The notes under the pieces were generated by a model. It saw only the letters and a program-made list of their open reading frames with translations. It had not been told where the DNA came from and searched no databases. The translations under genes were made by a program, and so were the position numbers. Positions 38,440-52,060 of a stretch of DNA of 64,000 nucleotides are shown piece after piece (position 1 is the first letter of the stretch; every line of letters begins with the position of its first letter). This stretch comes from Lithospermum erythrorhizon (taxonomy: Eukaryota; Streptophyta; Magnoliopsida; Boraginales; Boraginaceae), in the NCBI GenBank assembly GCA_019722365.1, contig JADFUC010001333.1, positions 992,001 through 1,056,000 of the forward strand, given 5' to 3'.

Positions 38440-39687
38440 TCATTTGCTTACTACAATGTGGTTTATATAGTTCAAACTAACTAACTAAGGTTCAAGTGGA
38501 ATATTGGGCGTGGTTATAGAACTTAATAGTTCCACGTTTTGACAACTCAGATATTAGAACGAAATTAAAGGACATAACTTGGGATAACTTGTATGAGCTT
38601 TTAAAAGTTCCAATGTGTGGTATGTCAAATCTATGAGACTGTGAGTTATTGGCATTGTACGTAGTTTAGTCACAAGTGGTGTTACTTGAAAATGTTAGCA
38701 AAGAGTTTCTATCCGGGTTGCGGACCTGGCCTCTTAAATCCTACTTTCTAAATGAAAGTACTATGCCTTGTATATAATAATGCATAACAATTTGTATTAT
38801 TGATAGTGGAAAGAATCTATGAAAACATGATGAACGTGTCTAAAGCAAAATGATCGAGACAAACTTATATACTGAAATAATTTATTATAAATGAAGAATT
38901 AATTCATTCATGAGTGCATTAATCATAGCTCCAGTTTCTGATTTATTCAAAAGGATCGAGACAAATTGTATTGTTGCTGGTACATACATATCATCAATTA
39001 ACTAATTATTAGAAAACATTCTCTTTCAACTGCAAATTATATTCAATTATTTGACCATAGCTATAGGGAGCTATATATATCCATTAATTATCATTTAGAA
39101 GGAAAATTTGGTAAATTAAATACATCCCAAGAAAACAAAAACTTTATATCAGAATGAATCTAACCCTAACCTACCTACAATAATAAAGACAAGCCCTAGT
39201 TCCCACCCCAAATTAAGGAAGAAGTAGTAAGCTCCACAACACTAACGTAAATAAAAATTACTTTTCAGCCTGAAAACACTCCCCATCAGCTTTATTTGCC
39301 CCAACTTTTTTATAAAGCTAAAGCTATAAAAATAAAAAAAGAACAAATAAACGAGGAGAAAGCAGGACAAATAGGCAAAAAATAATTTAACAAGACTTCT
39401 CAACCCCACAAGCAAGAAACACTAAATTTGTAGTTGACAAAGACAATAATAATCAATATATGGTTTTCTTCAGCCCTTATCTAGAAAAGCAAACACTTCC
39501 TTGAAAGATTCAAAACTCTTTTCTTAGGGAGTAAAGATGGCAATTTGATGTCAAAGTGAAGAACAAAACTATTGAGAAATAAATCTAGCTAGAGTAGTTC
39601 AAGAAATAAATCAACAAATTAAATTATTTATTTCTCTCCTTTTTTCCCTTTCTATATTGGAGTAGCATGAAGTAACACAAACAATAG
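38440..39687. promoter_or_regulatory. Upstream region of the bHLH gene
   Basis: No gene seen. It presumably contains the promoter and leader of the gene at 39688. The stretch from about 39620 to 39655 is C/T-rich. No single TATA box can be chosen with confidence. Confidence 0.35.
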
Positions 39688-42600
39688 ATGATGGCTGGAA
39701 ACCCTAATAGCTGGTGGAGCTTAACAAATGGGAGCAGTTTGCATCCTCAAGAATCTCACCAGCTTTCTTCTTCTTCCTCTTTTTTGTCACCTCTTTACTT
39801 ATATGGACCTTCTTCAGCTAGTTCATTGTCTTCTACTTCTATGGCGGACCATCATCATAACCAAGAATTTCCAAGATCATGGAGCCAATTACTTTTGTAA
39901 ATATCTCCCTACAAACCATTTTCAAAAAATAAAATGTTGATTTATCAATCTCTCTCTCTCTCCCCCACACACACACACATAATTCATTTATAATAAACTT
40001 TTACTTATGTTGCTTTGATTTTTTAAGATTCTTGATTAGATAGATGATTGTTCTTTCAGGGGTTCTGGATTGCCAAGTGATCAAGAAAGGTACGGAACAA
40101 GTGAACTTTGTCAATACAATAACCGACTGGAAAATTGGGAGCAAAATGTTAGCAATAATCTATCTTCTTCAAGGGTTCAAATGGATGATGATGATGAAAA
40201 GCAAGGGGTTGATCAGAATATGCCCTTTTTTGGGCACGTAAATAATGATGAGTATAATCATCAAGTTTCAAGAAATTCTTGGCCGCATCATCAATTGAAC
40301 TTAGTTTCCTCTCCTACTTCTTGTGTTACAAGTCTAAGTAGTAATTTACTTAACTTTGCATCATCAAATAAACAAGAAGGAAGAAGAGAACGATCAGACA
40401 ACTCAACAGAGGTTAGCTTAGCTACTTATATATATTGAGGTTACCATTTTTCTATCTTTGATTATAAATCTCGAATATGAATCCTATATGACTTTGCCAT
40501 ACCTTACCTTTCATAAAGATAGATTGTATCTTAACTTGTGTTTGATAAACTAAATTCTTCTTGTTTATATTATTATTGTAGTACATATACGGAATTTTTC
40601 CATTTATAGAATGTAATGAAATCGATATTTCCATGTGATTTTTATTACAAAAAAATGAAGATTTAGTATTATTAGATAGGTTGCAAATATGTCAATTACA
40701 TTAGTGATTAACCCAATTTATGTAACATGTTTTGAAAAATAAAAAAGGAAAACACTTAATTATGACAGTACGAACAAGATAAATGGAAGCAGTTGTATGC
40801 AAAAGATCGAAACTAACACGTTCTTGAGTAGTCTTGTAACAATATGCATGTTATTGAATATGGTTTATGAATATACTTACTTCATTAATTTAGTTTGTAT
40901 ATACATTATCACCTCATCTAAAAGTGATTATTCGTAATAAATAGTGTCAGTTTTCTAAGTAGTCGCATACTTTTTTGTGCTTTTGAAAAGGGTAACAACA
41001 ATTCAAGCACTGGAGGATTAGCTAAGAAGCCTAGGGTTCAACATTCTTCAACTCAGCCAGCTCTGAAGGTGACAACTTTTCATGTCAACAAAAGTAGAAT
41101 TCTGATATATTCCATTTAAATTTATTAGAGAAAGGTTTTATTACTTGATAGAACATGGTATTAGAGAAATTATTATTACTGTATTATGATTTGATACTAT
41201 CCTTATCTAATTATAGTATTTATATTCTGCTCAATTTTTAGTTACCGTTTTGCTTGAAAATTTATTTTTAGTTGTCGTTTAATAAATAATATTTTTCGTT
41301 TTGAATGCGTTTTGACTATTTTATTTAAATTAACAATCAATAAATGATATTGTTTTGATTGATTGTCATACATTTTTATCTGTTGACTACTTTTACTTTT
41401 CTTAATCCATGTACAAATGGTTAAAACGACAATAAAAAATGGAGATATAATAATAGTATATAATTATAATTAATAGTGTAATGTATTCCTTGAATAAGTT
41501 GTACCATTTCACAATAAAATCAAATCACAATAATATCTCTTATTATATGCAAAAATATTAGAAAAACATGTAAAATAAATAATGGATATGAGTTAATTAA
41601 GCAGGTGAGGAAGGAGAAGCTAGGTGACAGAATAACGGCTCTTCACCAACTTGTTTCTCCATTTGGAAAGGTAATAAATTTTTACCGTAAATATTTTTCT
41701 AGTTATGTGTAGAGTCATTATATGCTATGATCTCCAAGGCAACCTATAATCTATACTCCGTATTTGTTTCCAATTCTATTGCCCATGCTTGATGTCAGAC
41801 AACATCGGGCAGGACAATAATATCATCTCGAACTTTAAAGCATATCAATCACAACTCACTCATTTTAATTCTCACAATTGTGCTCTCATAATTAATTTTT
41901 CTACTTAGTAGCTTTTTGCTTTTGCATAAGACCAAACATGGAATATTAATTGAATACAATAATAAGAGTTGATGTGAGCGATCTCTAGCACCAATAATCA
42001 CCATGAGATTATCCCACAATTAGTACTTGTATGGCATTTTTCATTAAAAAAATTACCTATAGCCTATAGAGAACAACTAATTTTGATTAATGAATCAAAC
42101 CAATGCATATTAATAGGAAAAATGCTCTTCTTTTCACTTTTGGATCTCTACATTATTGAATTTTATACATTATATTTGATCACTACATTACACTCCGTAT
42201 CAAATATGATTACTCCTATAGGAAAACTTAAAGCTATATGTGTATTCTGTATTTGAGTGTACTTTTTACCTCCACATTTGTGCCTGACTTTTAACAAAAC
42301 TAAAGGTATATGTGCACCTGAAAAAATAGCATTGATGCTCTTCTCTTTTGCAGACTGATACGGCTTCTGTTTTGTCAGAAGCAATTGGGTATATTAGATT
42401 CCTTCTGGGTCAAATTGAGGTGATGTTTACTTTTATCCTACATAATTAAACTCTGCACCACACCAAAGAAATCAGTGAAAGCATGTTAGCTAAAGTTTGA
42501 ATGATCCATGCGTGCTAAACATCCAGACATTTGTCACTGGACATTTGGACTAGTATAGTTTCCTGCATTTAGGGGGGCCTCTCCGGATTTATGTTCCCTT

Positions 42601-44468
42601 CCTTTTCGTTTTCGGCTCTTTGGTTATTTGGTGATTGGTATAGACTATAATAGAGGGTATGTAGTGTCATTACTTCTTTTCATGTCACAATTGAGGCTAC
42701 TATTTTACGGTGTATAAAGTTAAACATCATGTTTAATTTGTTACTAGAATTTCGTGATAAATCATAACTATCTATAATTTTATAAATCATGTCTTATCTC
42801 CTCCGGTCATTTAAGTGTCGTTTGAAACTTTTAAAAACTTTAATCAATTATTAATTGTCATTTATTAAAAAATATAAAATTTATATAATTGGATTAAATC
42901 TTTAAATACTTTCATAATATTAATTTTTAATTTTTAATAATATAATTAAAGAAGTAGTGAAGATCAAAGGTTGCTCTGATATGTGAAAGTCAACAATTAA
43001 AATGGATTGGGAAATAATAAGTCATGGAAATAACATAAATGCCCATTTTCGTAATTTGTAAGAATAAAAGTTTGAGAAAATATCAAAATGAATGTGTAAT
43101 TGCTTTAAGATAGATTCATTATATTGATTTGATTATAATTTTTAAGTATAACTTCTTTATCCATCATAATATATAATTGATGAACTTTTTATCAAACATA
43201 ATTAAATGTATATATACGCTTTATATAATTCGAAACAAAATGTACATGCTAAAGAAACTAAAACCAGATTATCAATAAGTAATATATACCGTTTTATTCA
43301 TTTTTTTGATGTTTCCTGATAATTATGTTAATTTAATTTGTGTTATCTAGTCTCCAATTTAGCCCTTCATCAACTTTAAATCTATCCTAAATTCCTAATA
43401 AACTCTACAATAATATTTTCCTAGCTTTTACAAATGTCAACTACTAATAACTAGACTTTAGTAAATTTCATAAAATAAACGAGTGTATTTCATTTTTTTT
43501 GTATCTTATAAATGTAGGCCCTGAGCTCCCCTTACTTGGGCAATGTATCAAAAAGCATAGGTCACCAACACTCTGTAAGTACCCCCCCCATATGATGCGC
43601 ATTTCACATATCCCTATGTCGGATTACCAAGATTTTTCATTCTCTCACAGGCAGGGTTTTTAGACTAATTATAATAATGGATTGATCCATTTTGGACTAA
43701 TAATTCATTCTTTAGGTACAAGATAGGAATTGTTTATACCCTGCCCAGGCTGGACAGGTATGCTTTATTGGATCCTTCACATACCCTAGCTAGGGCTATA
43801 TTCACTTCACTGCTTTAATTATAGGGTTCTTGAATTGTTTTTTTATAATGCAAGTTTATTATTGCTTTATCACCGAATATTATGTTTGTAATTATAGCTA
43901 AAATGAATGGAGAGAGTCTAAATGTTCTAACATTAATTAATAAATATATTTGAATAAGATTCTTTTAGGCTAATGTTAAGAATTCTTTCATCTTAAAACC
44001 AATTATATATAAATGGATAAAATTCATGAATTAATTAATACAACTTGAAGGTCTTAGTCAACCAATGTGGGATTAAATTCTTAATATCCTTTCGCAAGTA
44101 TTACTCAGTCCACTTGGTTATCGAATCTATGAGGTTTTATTTTAAATCCAATTAATTATATATAAATAAAGTTACGTACCTTATTAATACACCGCCTTAA
44201 TTAACCCATGTGAGACTAGGTTCTGATACAGTTAAAGTTTATTCTTATTTGATTGATTAATCAAACAATCCAGTTCTATTTGCATGCATAGCAAACAATC
44301 TATCACTTAACAGGGTTTTTGAATAATCAGGATGGTGAAGGTACTCTTGATCTAGGGGACCTGAAGAGTAGAGGGCTGTGTTTGGTTCCTGTTTCTTGCA
44401 CTCAAAGTGTTGGGAGTGACAATAATGGAGCAGATTATTGGGCTCCTGCGCTTGGTGGAGGGTTTTAA
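39688..44468 (+). CDS. bHLH transcription factor, bHLH68/112/133 type, with apparent frameshift in the last exon
   Basis: Nuclear factor of the plant bHLH subgroup with an atypical basic region. Exons: 39688-39896, 40060-40411, 40991-41068, 41605-41670, 42354-42419, 43518-43574, 43716-43757 and 44314-44468. The first seven join in phase and encode 290 residues. The domain spans roughly residues 214-257, reading [23 protein letters not shown] and then [22 protein letters not shown] across an intron, followed by ALSSPYLG. Before it come an N-terminal WWSL motif, Ser-rich stretches and an acidic DDDD run. In the last exon the expected frame meets TGA after two codons. One base away, the frame reads [23 protein letters not shown] and ADYWAP, which is the conserved family C-terminus, to a stop at 44466-44468. 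The break sits at a run of five T (44316-44320), where six would restore the frame. It may be a sequencing or assembly error, or a real truncation to 292 residues. Intron 1 holds a CT/CA microsatellite at about 39948-39979. Confidence 0.9.
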
Positions 44469-44780
44469 TTAACCAGCCGGGGCAGCTAACATCATCACCA
44501 GTCTTTCTCCAACTTAAATAGGGTTGACTGCTCTTGATGCTACTACTCATTTCAAGGGTCCAAATGCAAAATGTAATATGGTGATACTACTTAATTAATC
44601 TCTCTATCTGTATTCAATTACATAAATAATGCAAGCTTATCTTTTGTTAAATGTATGACTTTTGAACAATTTCCTTTTCATACAATGTGCAATAATTTTA
44701 AAATTAATCCGGGATACGGCCATATGTACTTAACCATATAGTAAGTCCCATTGAATAAATAATATAGCAAGGAATCAACA
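44469..44780. other. 3' flank of the bHLH gene
   Basis: Probably 3' untranslated region and spacer up to the CACTA end. I see nothing else. Confidence 0.5.
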
Positions 44781-45969
44781 TACTACTAGAAAAACGGGTC
44801 TAATGCGTTAGCAAGCGTCATCTTTTTGTTCGTTGGCATCGGTGATGTCGGTTAAATATCGTATTTTTAGTTTAATTGATTTTGTGTGGGGCAATGTGGC
44901 GTCGATATTCGATCATCGGTGTGGCGTCAAGTTGGCTTTTACCGTTGTAATTTGAAAAATTAGTTAATTCAGCTATTTTGCTATAAAAAGCTCTAACTTT
45001 TTCCTTTGCCTCATTTATTACCCTTTTATATATTACAAATGAAACCACACGATGCCACCACACCATTCACTCCCCCCATGATCCTAATGAGCTTTTACGC
45101 AAAAGGTAGTAGTTTTTTATTATTTTTTTGGTTATTAACTTTGTGTTCTTTGTTGTATATTTGGTATTTATTGTTATAATTATTTGTTTAATTATTATTT
45201 AATTTCATAATTTAATTAGTTTTAAATATAATTTTGCAAAACAGTATGAATTTTTAATAGTTTAATTAGATTAATTATAAGTTTAATTCATTTTTATTTA
45301 GTTCATTCATTTTTTATTTCGGATTTATTCGTTTTAGTTTGTTTAATTATAAGTTTAATTCAGTTTTCATTTAATTTGTTATTTTAAGTTTTAATTCGGT
45401 TTTATTCATTTAAATTAGTTCATTATAATTATTCTTTAATTTGATTTTGTGGATTAGATTTGAATTATGTTTAATTAGGGAATTGATTGAGTTGTGTTTA
45501 AGCGATTGAATTAGGTAGTGAATTAATTGGTGTATGTAGTAGTGATTGATTGAATAGATTGAATTAGATTTGGATAGTTTAATTTTGATGAATTGAATTT
45601 GAATAAATATTGGATTTGATTTTGTGAATTGAATTGATTTGAGTTTGAATTAAGATTGAGTGGATTTTATTTGAATTGAATTGAGTTGAATTATTTGATT
45701 TAAAATTGAATTAAGTTTGAAATAAAATTAAGTTTGAATTAGATTGGTTTGAATTATTTTATTTGAATTGAATTGGAGTTGCAAATAATTTAGAATTAGT
45801 TTCGAATGAATTGAGTTGAATTAGATAAAATTGGATATGATTTTAATTAGTATAGATTAGATTTGATTGAATTGAATTGAGTTTGAATTAGATTTGAGTT
45901 TGAATTAGATCGAATTGGATTTGAATTGAATTGAATTGTGATGTTGTTTTAATTTTAATTGAGTTTGAA

Positions 45970-47840
45970 CTTTGAAAATGCAGGTTTTTATGGATCCTCA
46001 AGGTGGTAAGACTCGGACGAAGAAGAATGTGATAGAGCAAGAAGAAAGTGGTATGGGGCGGATGCCGAAGAGGCCAAGGGGTAGTCATCCGGGCCTTGTT
46101 ATAGAAACCATCTCTTGGGCACGTTGCTCGGCATGCATGATACCTACTCGATCGGGCGATATACGAGCACAACAAATTAAACTCTGCTGATCATAGCGTC
46201 CGTCGAGTATCAGCGCCCGTCGAGTAATGCGCTCTATGATCGTCGTACACCGATGAAATACAAGCCATCGGCGATGAGGAGTTAGTGGTGAGATGTTGAT
46301 GCAGCGTGGGATATAGTCGGAGAGTAGTGAGTCGGGTATGTGCGGCTTACGATAGGCCCGAATTAAATCTCTCGGGTGTCGAGGATAGGAAGGTTATTGC
46401 GACCATATATGATGGAAAGTAAGTGCAGTTTATTTATTGAGTTTGTTTTATTAATATTTATATTTATCATTTGTATCTAATTATATTTATTTGTTTATGT
46501 TAAGCTTCTTTGTCATGGATTCTCCAAATTTTTCAGGGGCCAAATAAGGAAGAAAGTCAAAGAATTATGACCACACTATTCTGATGTGGACCCGAATGTT
46601 AAGGATAAGATATGGGCTCCTTTTTTGGTAAGTATGTCGTTATAAAAGTTGTGTGATTTTTGAATTATAAATTTTTACTAACTTAATTTTGTATTTATTT
46701 AGGTTAATATGAATTCAGAGGACCATTGAATGGGCCGAGGCATTTAGGAGGCTAAGAACCGGGGAAGAATTAGGTGGCCTTGTTGGCCAGAAGAAGGAAA
46801 GTCACAATGCGATCTGAGGATCATGCAGTGTAGATGATGTCAGCATTCTCCTTGGGAGCCTTCGTGCTTTCCGATTAGATCTAGAAGTTGACTCTGTGGG
46901 AGTTGTTTGTCCTATTTGGTGCCGAGAGGGTGATAGCAGCAGGGCGGACAAAACCGCATGAGTTCGTAGGCGGGCGGATAGGAAGCTTGTGAAATGCATT
47001 TCCTACAAAGGGCTAGGCTTTCGTGGTGGTATGAGGAGGTAAGTTTGGATTTAATTATTTTTTATTATTATTAAATTTGAATTTTTTATTTTTATCATTA
47101 TGAAGTATGTATTTTGTGTGTTTTGAGGACAAGAGGGCTGAGGCGTCTTTTACCGAATATTTTATTGGTCTTAACGAAGAAGGACAGAAGCGATAGAAAA
47201 GCCGTGGGGGCGTGTATAACCGAGACTTCAGCGAGGCTTATGTAAGTTTATATTCTTTATACGTTTAATTTTAATTTTTAACTTTTCGGAGAGGCAAAAC
47301 TTTGTTCGAGCCGATGCGGGAGGATCTTGAGACCCGCTTATAGGCTCGCAGGGGCCGAAGACATTATGGGCCTTGAGCCCGTTTGAAGAACAAAATTGGG
47401 GAAAGGCGGATGGAGCGATTATACCTCATTTGTTAGGCCCTTTCATGGATTATGGTCCTCGTCGCGTGCGGCTTTGCTCAAAATGGCGGTTATAGAGATC
47501 TTGACTTAGGTGCTGGGAGGGCGAGGTGAGGAATAAGGCCGCCCAGGCAAAGGTAGAGAGGCTGCCGGTTTAAAGGGAGAGATGGTAGGCCTCAAGTCCT
47601 AGTTGGCCAACTTTATGAACATGTTCCAGGCTTATGTGGGAGGTGCAGCTGGTTTCGTGGTCACGTCCGATGCAGCGAAAAAGTCACGGGACTGTGTCGG
47701 TTCGGCCGGAGGGCGGCCGGATCGGCCTCCGGACTTGGCCTCATCTTCCTCACGGTAACCGACTCAGTGAAGCATGCAATCATCTACCAATCCGATGCAG
47801 CGCCCACTTGATCCCGATCGGCCTTAGATGTGTTGTGTAG
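45970..47840 (+). pseudogene. Degraded CACTA accessory protein (possibly Ptta/En/Spm type)
   Basis: Scattered coding-like pieces in more than one frame. A Lys/Arg-rich start begins FMDPQGGKTRTKKN with a PKRPRG patch near 45985-46085. An internal part reads RKLVKCISYKGLGFRGG near 46981-47035. A C-terminal stretch near 47600-47745 contains FMNMFQAYVGG and then a Pro/Asp/Ser-rich tail. Length, position and character fit the second gene of plant CACTA elements, but no diagnostic motif survives, so this is inference. The AT-rich DNA at 45120-45960, dominated by repeated GAATTGA words, would be its leader or intron. Confidence 0.35.
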
Positions 47841-48189
47841 ATATTTTATGTTTATGTTTAGATATTAGTTTAATGGATATTAGTTATTGGATATTATTTA
47901 AGTTTGAATATTAGTTGTTTTGGATATGATTTGTGTTTGAATGTTGATTATGTTTATAATATTATTAATATTGTGTTGGATTTTGTTAATACTATCATGT
48001 TCTATTATTATTGTGTGTTGTATTGTTTTAAACCAGTGGTAGAAAACAATGACTGATATAATATCTTGGTTTTACATACTTGGCATCAGCGTAATAGGTC
48101 TGGCATCGGGTGTGCCAACAAATTAACTCTACAAAACATGTTGGTTTGGCGTGGAATTGTGGCAACGGAGTTTCCCATGTAGAAGCTCG

Positions 48190-49540
48190 ATTTAGCCTTA
48201 ATGGTTTATGTTTTATGTTTATATGACATATGTTTAGCCCATCTGTCTTTACCTATTGTCTTACGACATTTGGACTATATTTGTGTTAGTGCATCTTGTG
48301 TTTATTTGCGGTTATATACGCTTTTTCTATTTCTTGGATATTTCACGCTTTTTCTATTCTTGGTGGTATATATTTGGATGTGTGATATGAGTTCTCAAAA
48401 TATTTGTCACGGAAAACTTTTACCCAAAGGGAATTTGTTAGTGCATGAAATTATTACTCATGTCGAAGACCAAGCTATCTACAACAGAGATGATAACCTT
48501 TCTGTGACTCGAGGCATAGTGTATCTTTCAAAGGAATTTTGTTTCCATTATAAAGGAGATCTCGGTGGGCATAGTTTGATTAATGAAAAATACAATACAC
48601 AGTGATCAGCTAGAAGATACACATGTCTCAAATAAAAAGAAGAAAGGACGATTGCATTTTAATATATTTCTGAGATGAAAATTTTTTGTTTATGATAATA
48701 TTTATGTAAACTTGTTTATGACTATATAAAAGGCCTGTCTGGACACAAAAGATAAGCAAAAACAAGAGATTTATGTATTGCATTTTGTGAAACCATAAGA
48801 TTGGTGTTCATTTGTAGGTAGATATGCGGTGTTCTAAGCTCCTTTAGGTGTACAACTATTGTTAACATGACTTGATTACTGACCGGTCGCGCTTGTAGTA
48901 ATTATTAGCGTGAACTGACACGTATTAGGGATAGTAGTATGTAGTGGAGGATAGGTATATTGAAGTCGGGGCTTCGGACTTATACATTCGAGATAGAGGT
49001 AGAATAGAAGCAGAAGAATAGAGCATTCACATAAAATCCTTATTTAGCAATTCTATCATGAGTGGAATCGCCGTTGGGCGGGTTGCCCCCAAGCGTGGGT
49101 GCATGTTACCTTTGGCCAGGTTACCCAGTTGTTGTGTTTTACTTTTGGGACGATTTACTTTTTAGTCGAAATCGGCCTTAGAGTTGTTGGCAGTTGTACT
49201 AACAAGCCCGGTCATCGTAGTAGTGCACTTTTCGGTAAAGAAAAATGGTTTTTAATGAATTTGTAAGTAATATAATAAGTATTATGTTGATAATCATTGC
49301 ATATATTATTAAATATTATAATAGAAAATATTTATAAACATTATTCATATAATGGATGGAATTGAGCTATAACTTTCGACTATTTATATATAGCTTAAAA
49401 CTTCTTACGAATATTGTCGGCGTGAATATTTTAATATTTATATTTATAATGTCTATAATACTTAATTTATAACTAATTATCAATAAAATATATTTATTAT
49501 ATATGGAATAATTAGAATTAAAATAAAAAATTAATTGTAT
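48190..49540. other. Unidentified segment between two CACTA subterminal clusters
   Basis: It carries an open frame, 48201-48605, of 134 codons. The first half is hydrophobic and probably spurious; the second half has a more protein-like composition (HGKLLPKGNLLVHEIITHVE, SVTRGIVYLSKEF). A TATA-like CTATATAAAAGG lies at 48723. A stretch at 49060-49250 (TGGAATCGCC, GGGTGCATGTTACC, GGGACGATTTACT) looks like retroelement leader sequence. I could not identify ends or a family. It may be a nested insertion in the CACTA block. Confidence 0.3.
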
Positions 49541-50554
49541 GTCGTGTTAGGGTTTTAAGCGTCGGTTTGGCGTTAGTAGGGTTAGCGTGATCGAGAGCCG
49601 AGTTTGGCTTGAGTGCAAATTAATTCAATAATAGCCATAGACCCAGGCAAAAAACCCTCCCCATCCTTCCCCATCGACTCGAATCTGAGTATGTTTGATA
49701 TTGTTATGTTCAATTATTTTTAGTATATTGATTATATTCAATTATCCTTCAATTATTATTATTTCTTAAATTGGTAATCATTGTTATTAATTCAATAATT
49801 GATTATGATTAGATGGCATTAATGATAAATAATAGTGGTTATCTAACCTTTATGATAATTATAATTGAACGTTTCATCCCTTATGTGGTAATTTATTAAT
49901 TTTAAGTTTGTACTTTGTTAAACAATTTTGAAGTTAAGTACTTATTAATTTTATGTATTATACTTGATTAAAAAGTAACTTCGTATGTATTTAAAGAAGG
50001 CGAACATCGAGCTCGAAAGGATAACGTAGATTGAGAGAGTGTTGGGAATTCTCATTTTGGGATGACCGTACGCTTGCGGAGACCGTTCAGGGCGTCAAGA
50101 ATTGGTCTTAAGCGATGGAGTGGCATGATTTTGCAATATCGTGGCATGGGTTTGACCGATCAAATGGTGTTAGAATTGATCTTGAGCGTAGTCATATATG
50201 TTCCAAGTAATGGATTTAACTTTTAATCAAGCGTCTTTGACCAAAATAAAGGGAGAGAGAACATTCGAAGGATTTCTATGAGACAAAAAGATTGTTGAGT
50301 CCTTTGTTCTTGCCTAAACAAAAATTCATGTTTGTGCGAATAATTAAGTGTTGTTTTAAAGAGGATGAGCAGTTGGAGGTATGTTGGTTTATTGGAAAGA
50401 GTAGGTAAGGATGGAAGCAGACAAATGGCAGGTTAAGAGATTTTGGTATACATAATGTTAGCCCACTGGAAACTTAGCGATTATATGTGTAAGGAGGCAG
50501 CACGACATGACATGTGTTATCAGGACTGAAACAGGATGTTGGGTAGATGATCTT

Positions 50555-52060
50555 GAGGATGGAGGCGGCTTGGAAGCATTTTGATCGACATATCAGTTAC
50601 TATTGAGCAAGAAATGTTATCGATTTCTATTTTGATCGTTTAGTCCTTTTTGGCAAGTTTGGACACAATATTCACATTGGCAGTTATTATACGTATGTAC
50701 AATTTACCACGAGTTCGCATGAAGGAGCCATATATGTTAACATCCACGATTATGCAGGACGAAAAATTCATGGAGATATAGATGTTTTTCCGACCCTTCG
50801 TTGATGAGTTGAAGAAGAAAGCGTATCTTGGTGTGAAGAACATTCGATGCGTCGAGGATCAAAATTTGACATCTTGAATTCTTTGATGTGGGCGATTAGC
50901 GATTTTCACTGCGTACGACATGTTATCTAGTTGGAAGGCGCAAATGGTAAGTTATCTTGTCCGTATTGTATGGGCATAGTAAAGCTTTTACCCGACTCTG
51001 GTCGAATTTTCATGGTTTGATTACCATTGTCCTTTTCTTCTGGCTAGAATCGGTTTAGGATGCAAAAGAAATGCATTTTTCGGAGGATGGCTTGTCGGTA
51101 ATGCCAGCAAAAACTGATGGTGAAAAGCAGTTACTGTTGTAATGGATGTTTAGGAAAAAGCGAAGACTATGAGCGAGCAAGAGTTGACCTGAATGTTCCT
51201 GACCCCGGAAGATGCATATGCGGGCATTAGGTAGGAGGAGGCCGAAACCAAAAAGCTTTGTATACATTAACCACACGGCAGAGAAAGCAGTTCGGGGAAA
51301 TGGTTAGCGTCTCAATTACGATGGATCTTGGCTTCAAACATTATTCTGCGGATGCGCGGTAAGCTTCAGTGGTGAAAAGTCACGATGTGCATATTATTGT
51401 CTGAAATTACTCTATAATAGCTTTGTCATGTCTGTCCCGTTGAGATATGGAAAACCATAAGGCTGGTGTTATTTCTTTTAAGCGATATTTGACGATAACT
51501 CTTAATAATACAAGGCGTGTGAGCTCCCACGTAATATTGTTGAATAATTTACAAGATGAGACAATATTTCCACAGTATTGTTTGATGATGTGATGGAGCA
51601 CTACATTACATTTGTCTTATGAGCGTTGAATGGAATGCAAATGCAGTATAGATGAATGTACCCACGTTTAAATTAGGTAGTGTTGACTTTATTAATATAT
51701 ATGTTCAATAATGGTTTATATATTTAATTATTTAACTAACCTTCTAAATGTTTGCTTGTAGATTCTTGGGGATTGAAGAAGAAATGAGTAAAGGCAAAGG
51801 CAACACGTGTTGAATGAGTCGATATCGCATTAGGTCAGTTTCAAACTTTTGTTGATGTACTTTGAGGAAGGAATTGAAACAGGCTTAAATCGTCTGCAGG
51901 AGCCACGATGTACCAAATGAACGGAGAAGACACAACTACTTTGCCAGGTGTTTAGATTGCGGAGAACACGTTTGAAATAAGCATCGACATTTTATGATTC
52001 GCGAACAATACACGACCTTCATTCGTATAGTTTATGCGGCGCCGAGAAATACATGAATAC
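50555..52060 (+). pseudogene. TNP2-type CACTA transposase remnant (Transposase_21 family)
   Basis: Read across all three forward frames, the order of motifs is that of plant TNP2: AWKHFDR (about 50568), DRFSPF and YSHWQ (about 50630-50680), MKEPYM (50719), FRPFVDELKK (about 50790), LMWAISDF (about 50882), AYDMLSSWKAQ (about 50915), LSCPYC (about 50953), KSHDVHIIV (about 51380), then QYR-stop-MYP (about 51645), where a conserved Trp is TGA, and YFEEGIETGLNR (about 51860). Stops and frameshifts interrupt it every 30-100 bases, so no transposase can be made. TNP2 cuts and joins CACTA ends in intact elements. Confidence 0.82.

Noticed and set aside
44257..44550. 97-codon minus-strand frame
   Set aside because: Antisense to the last exon of the bHLH gene; no independent evidence.
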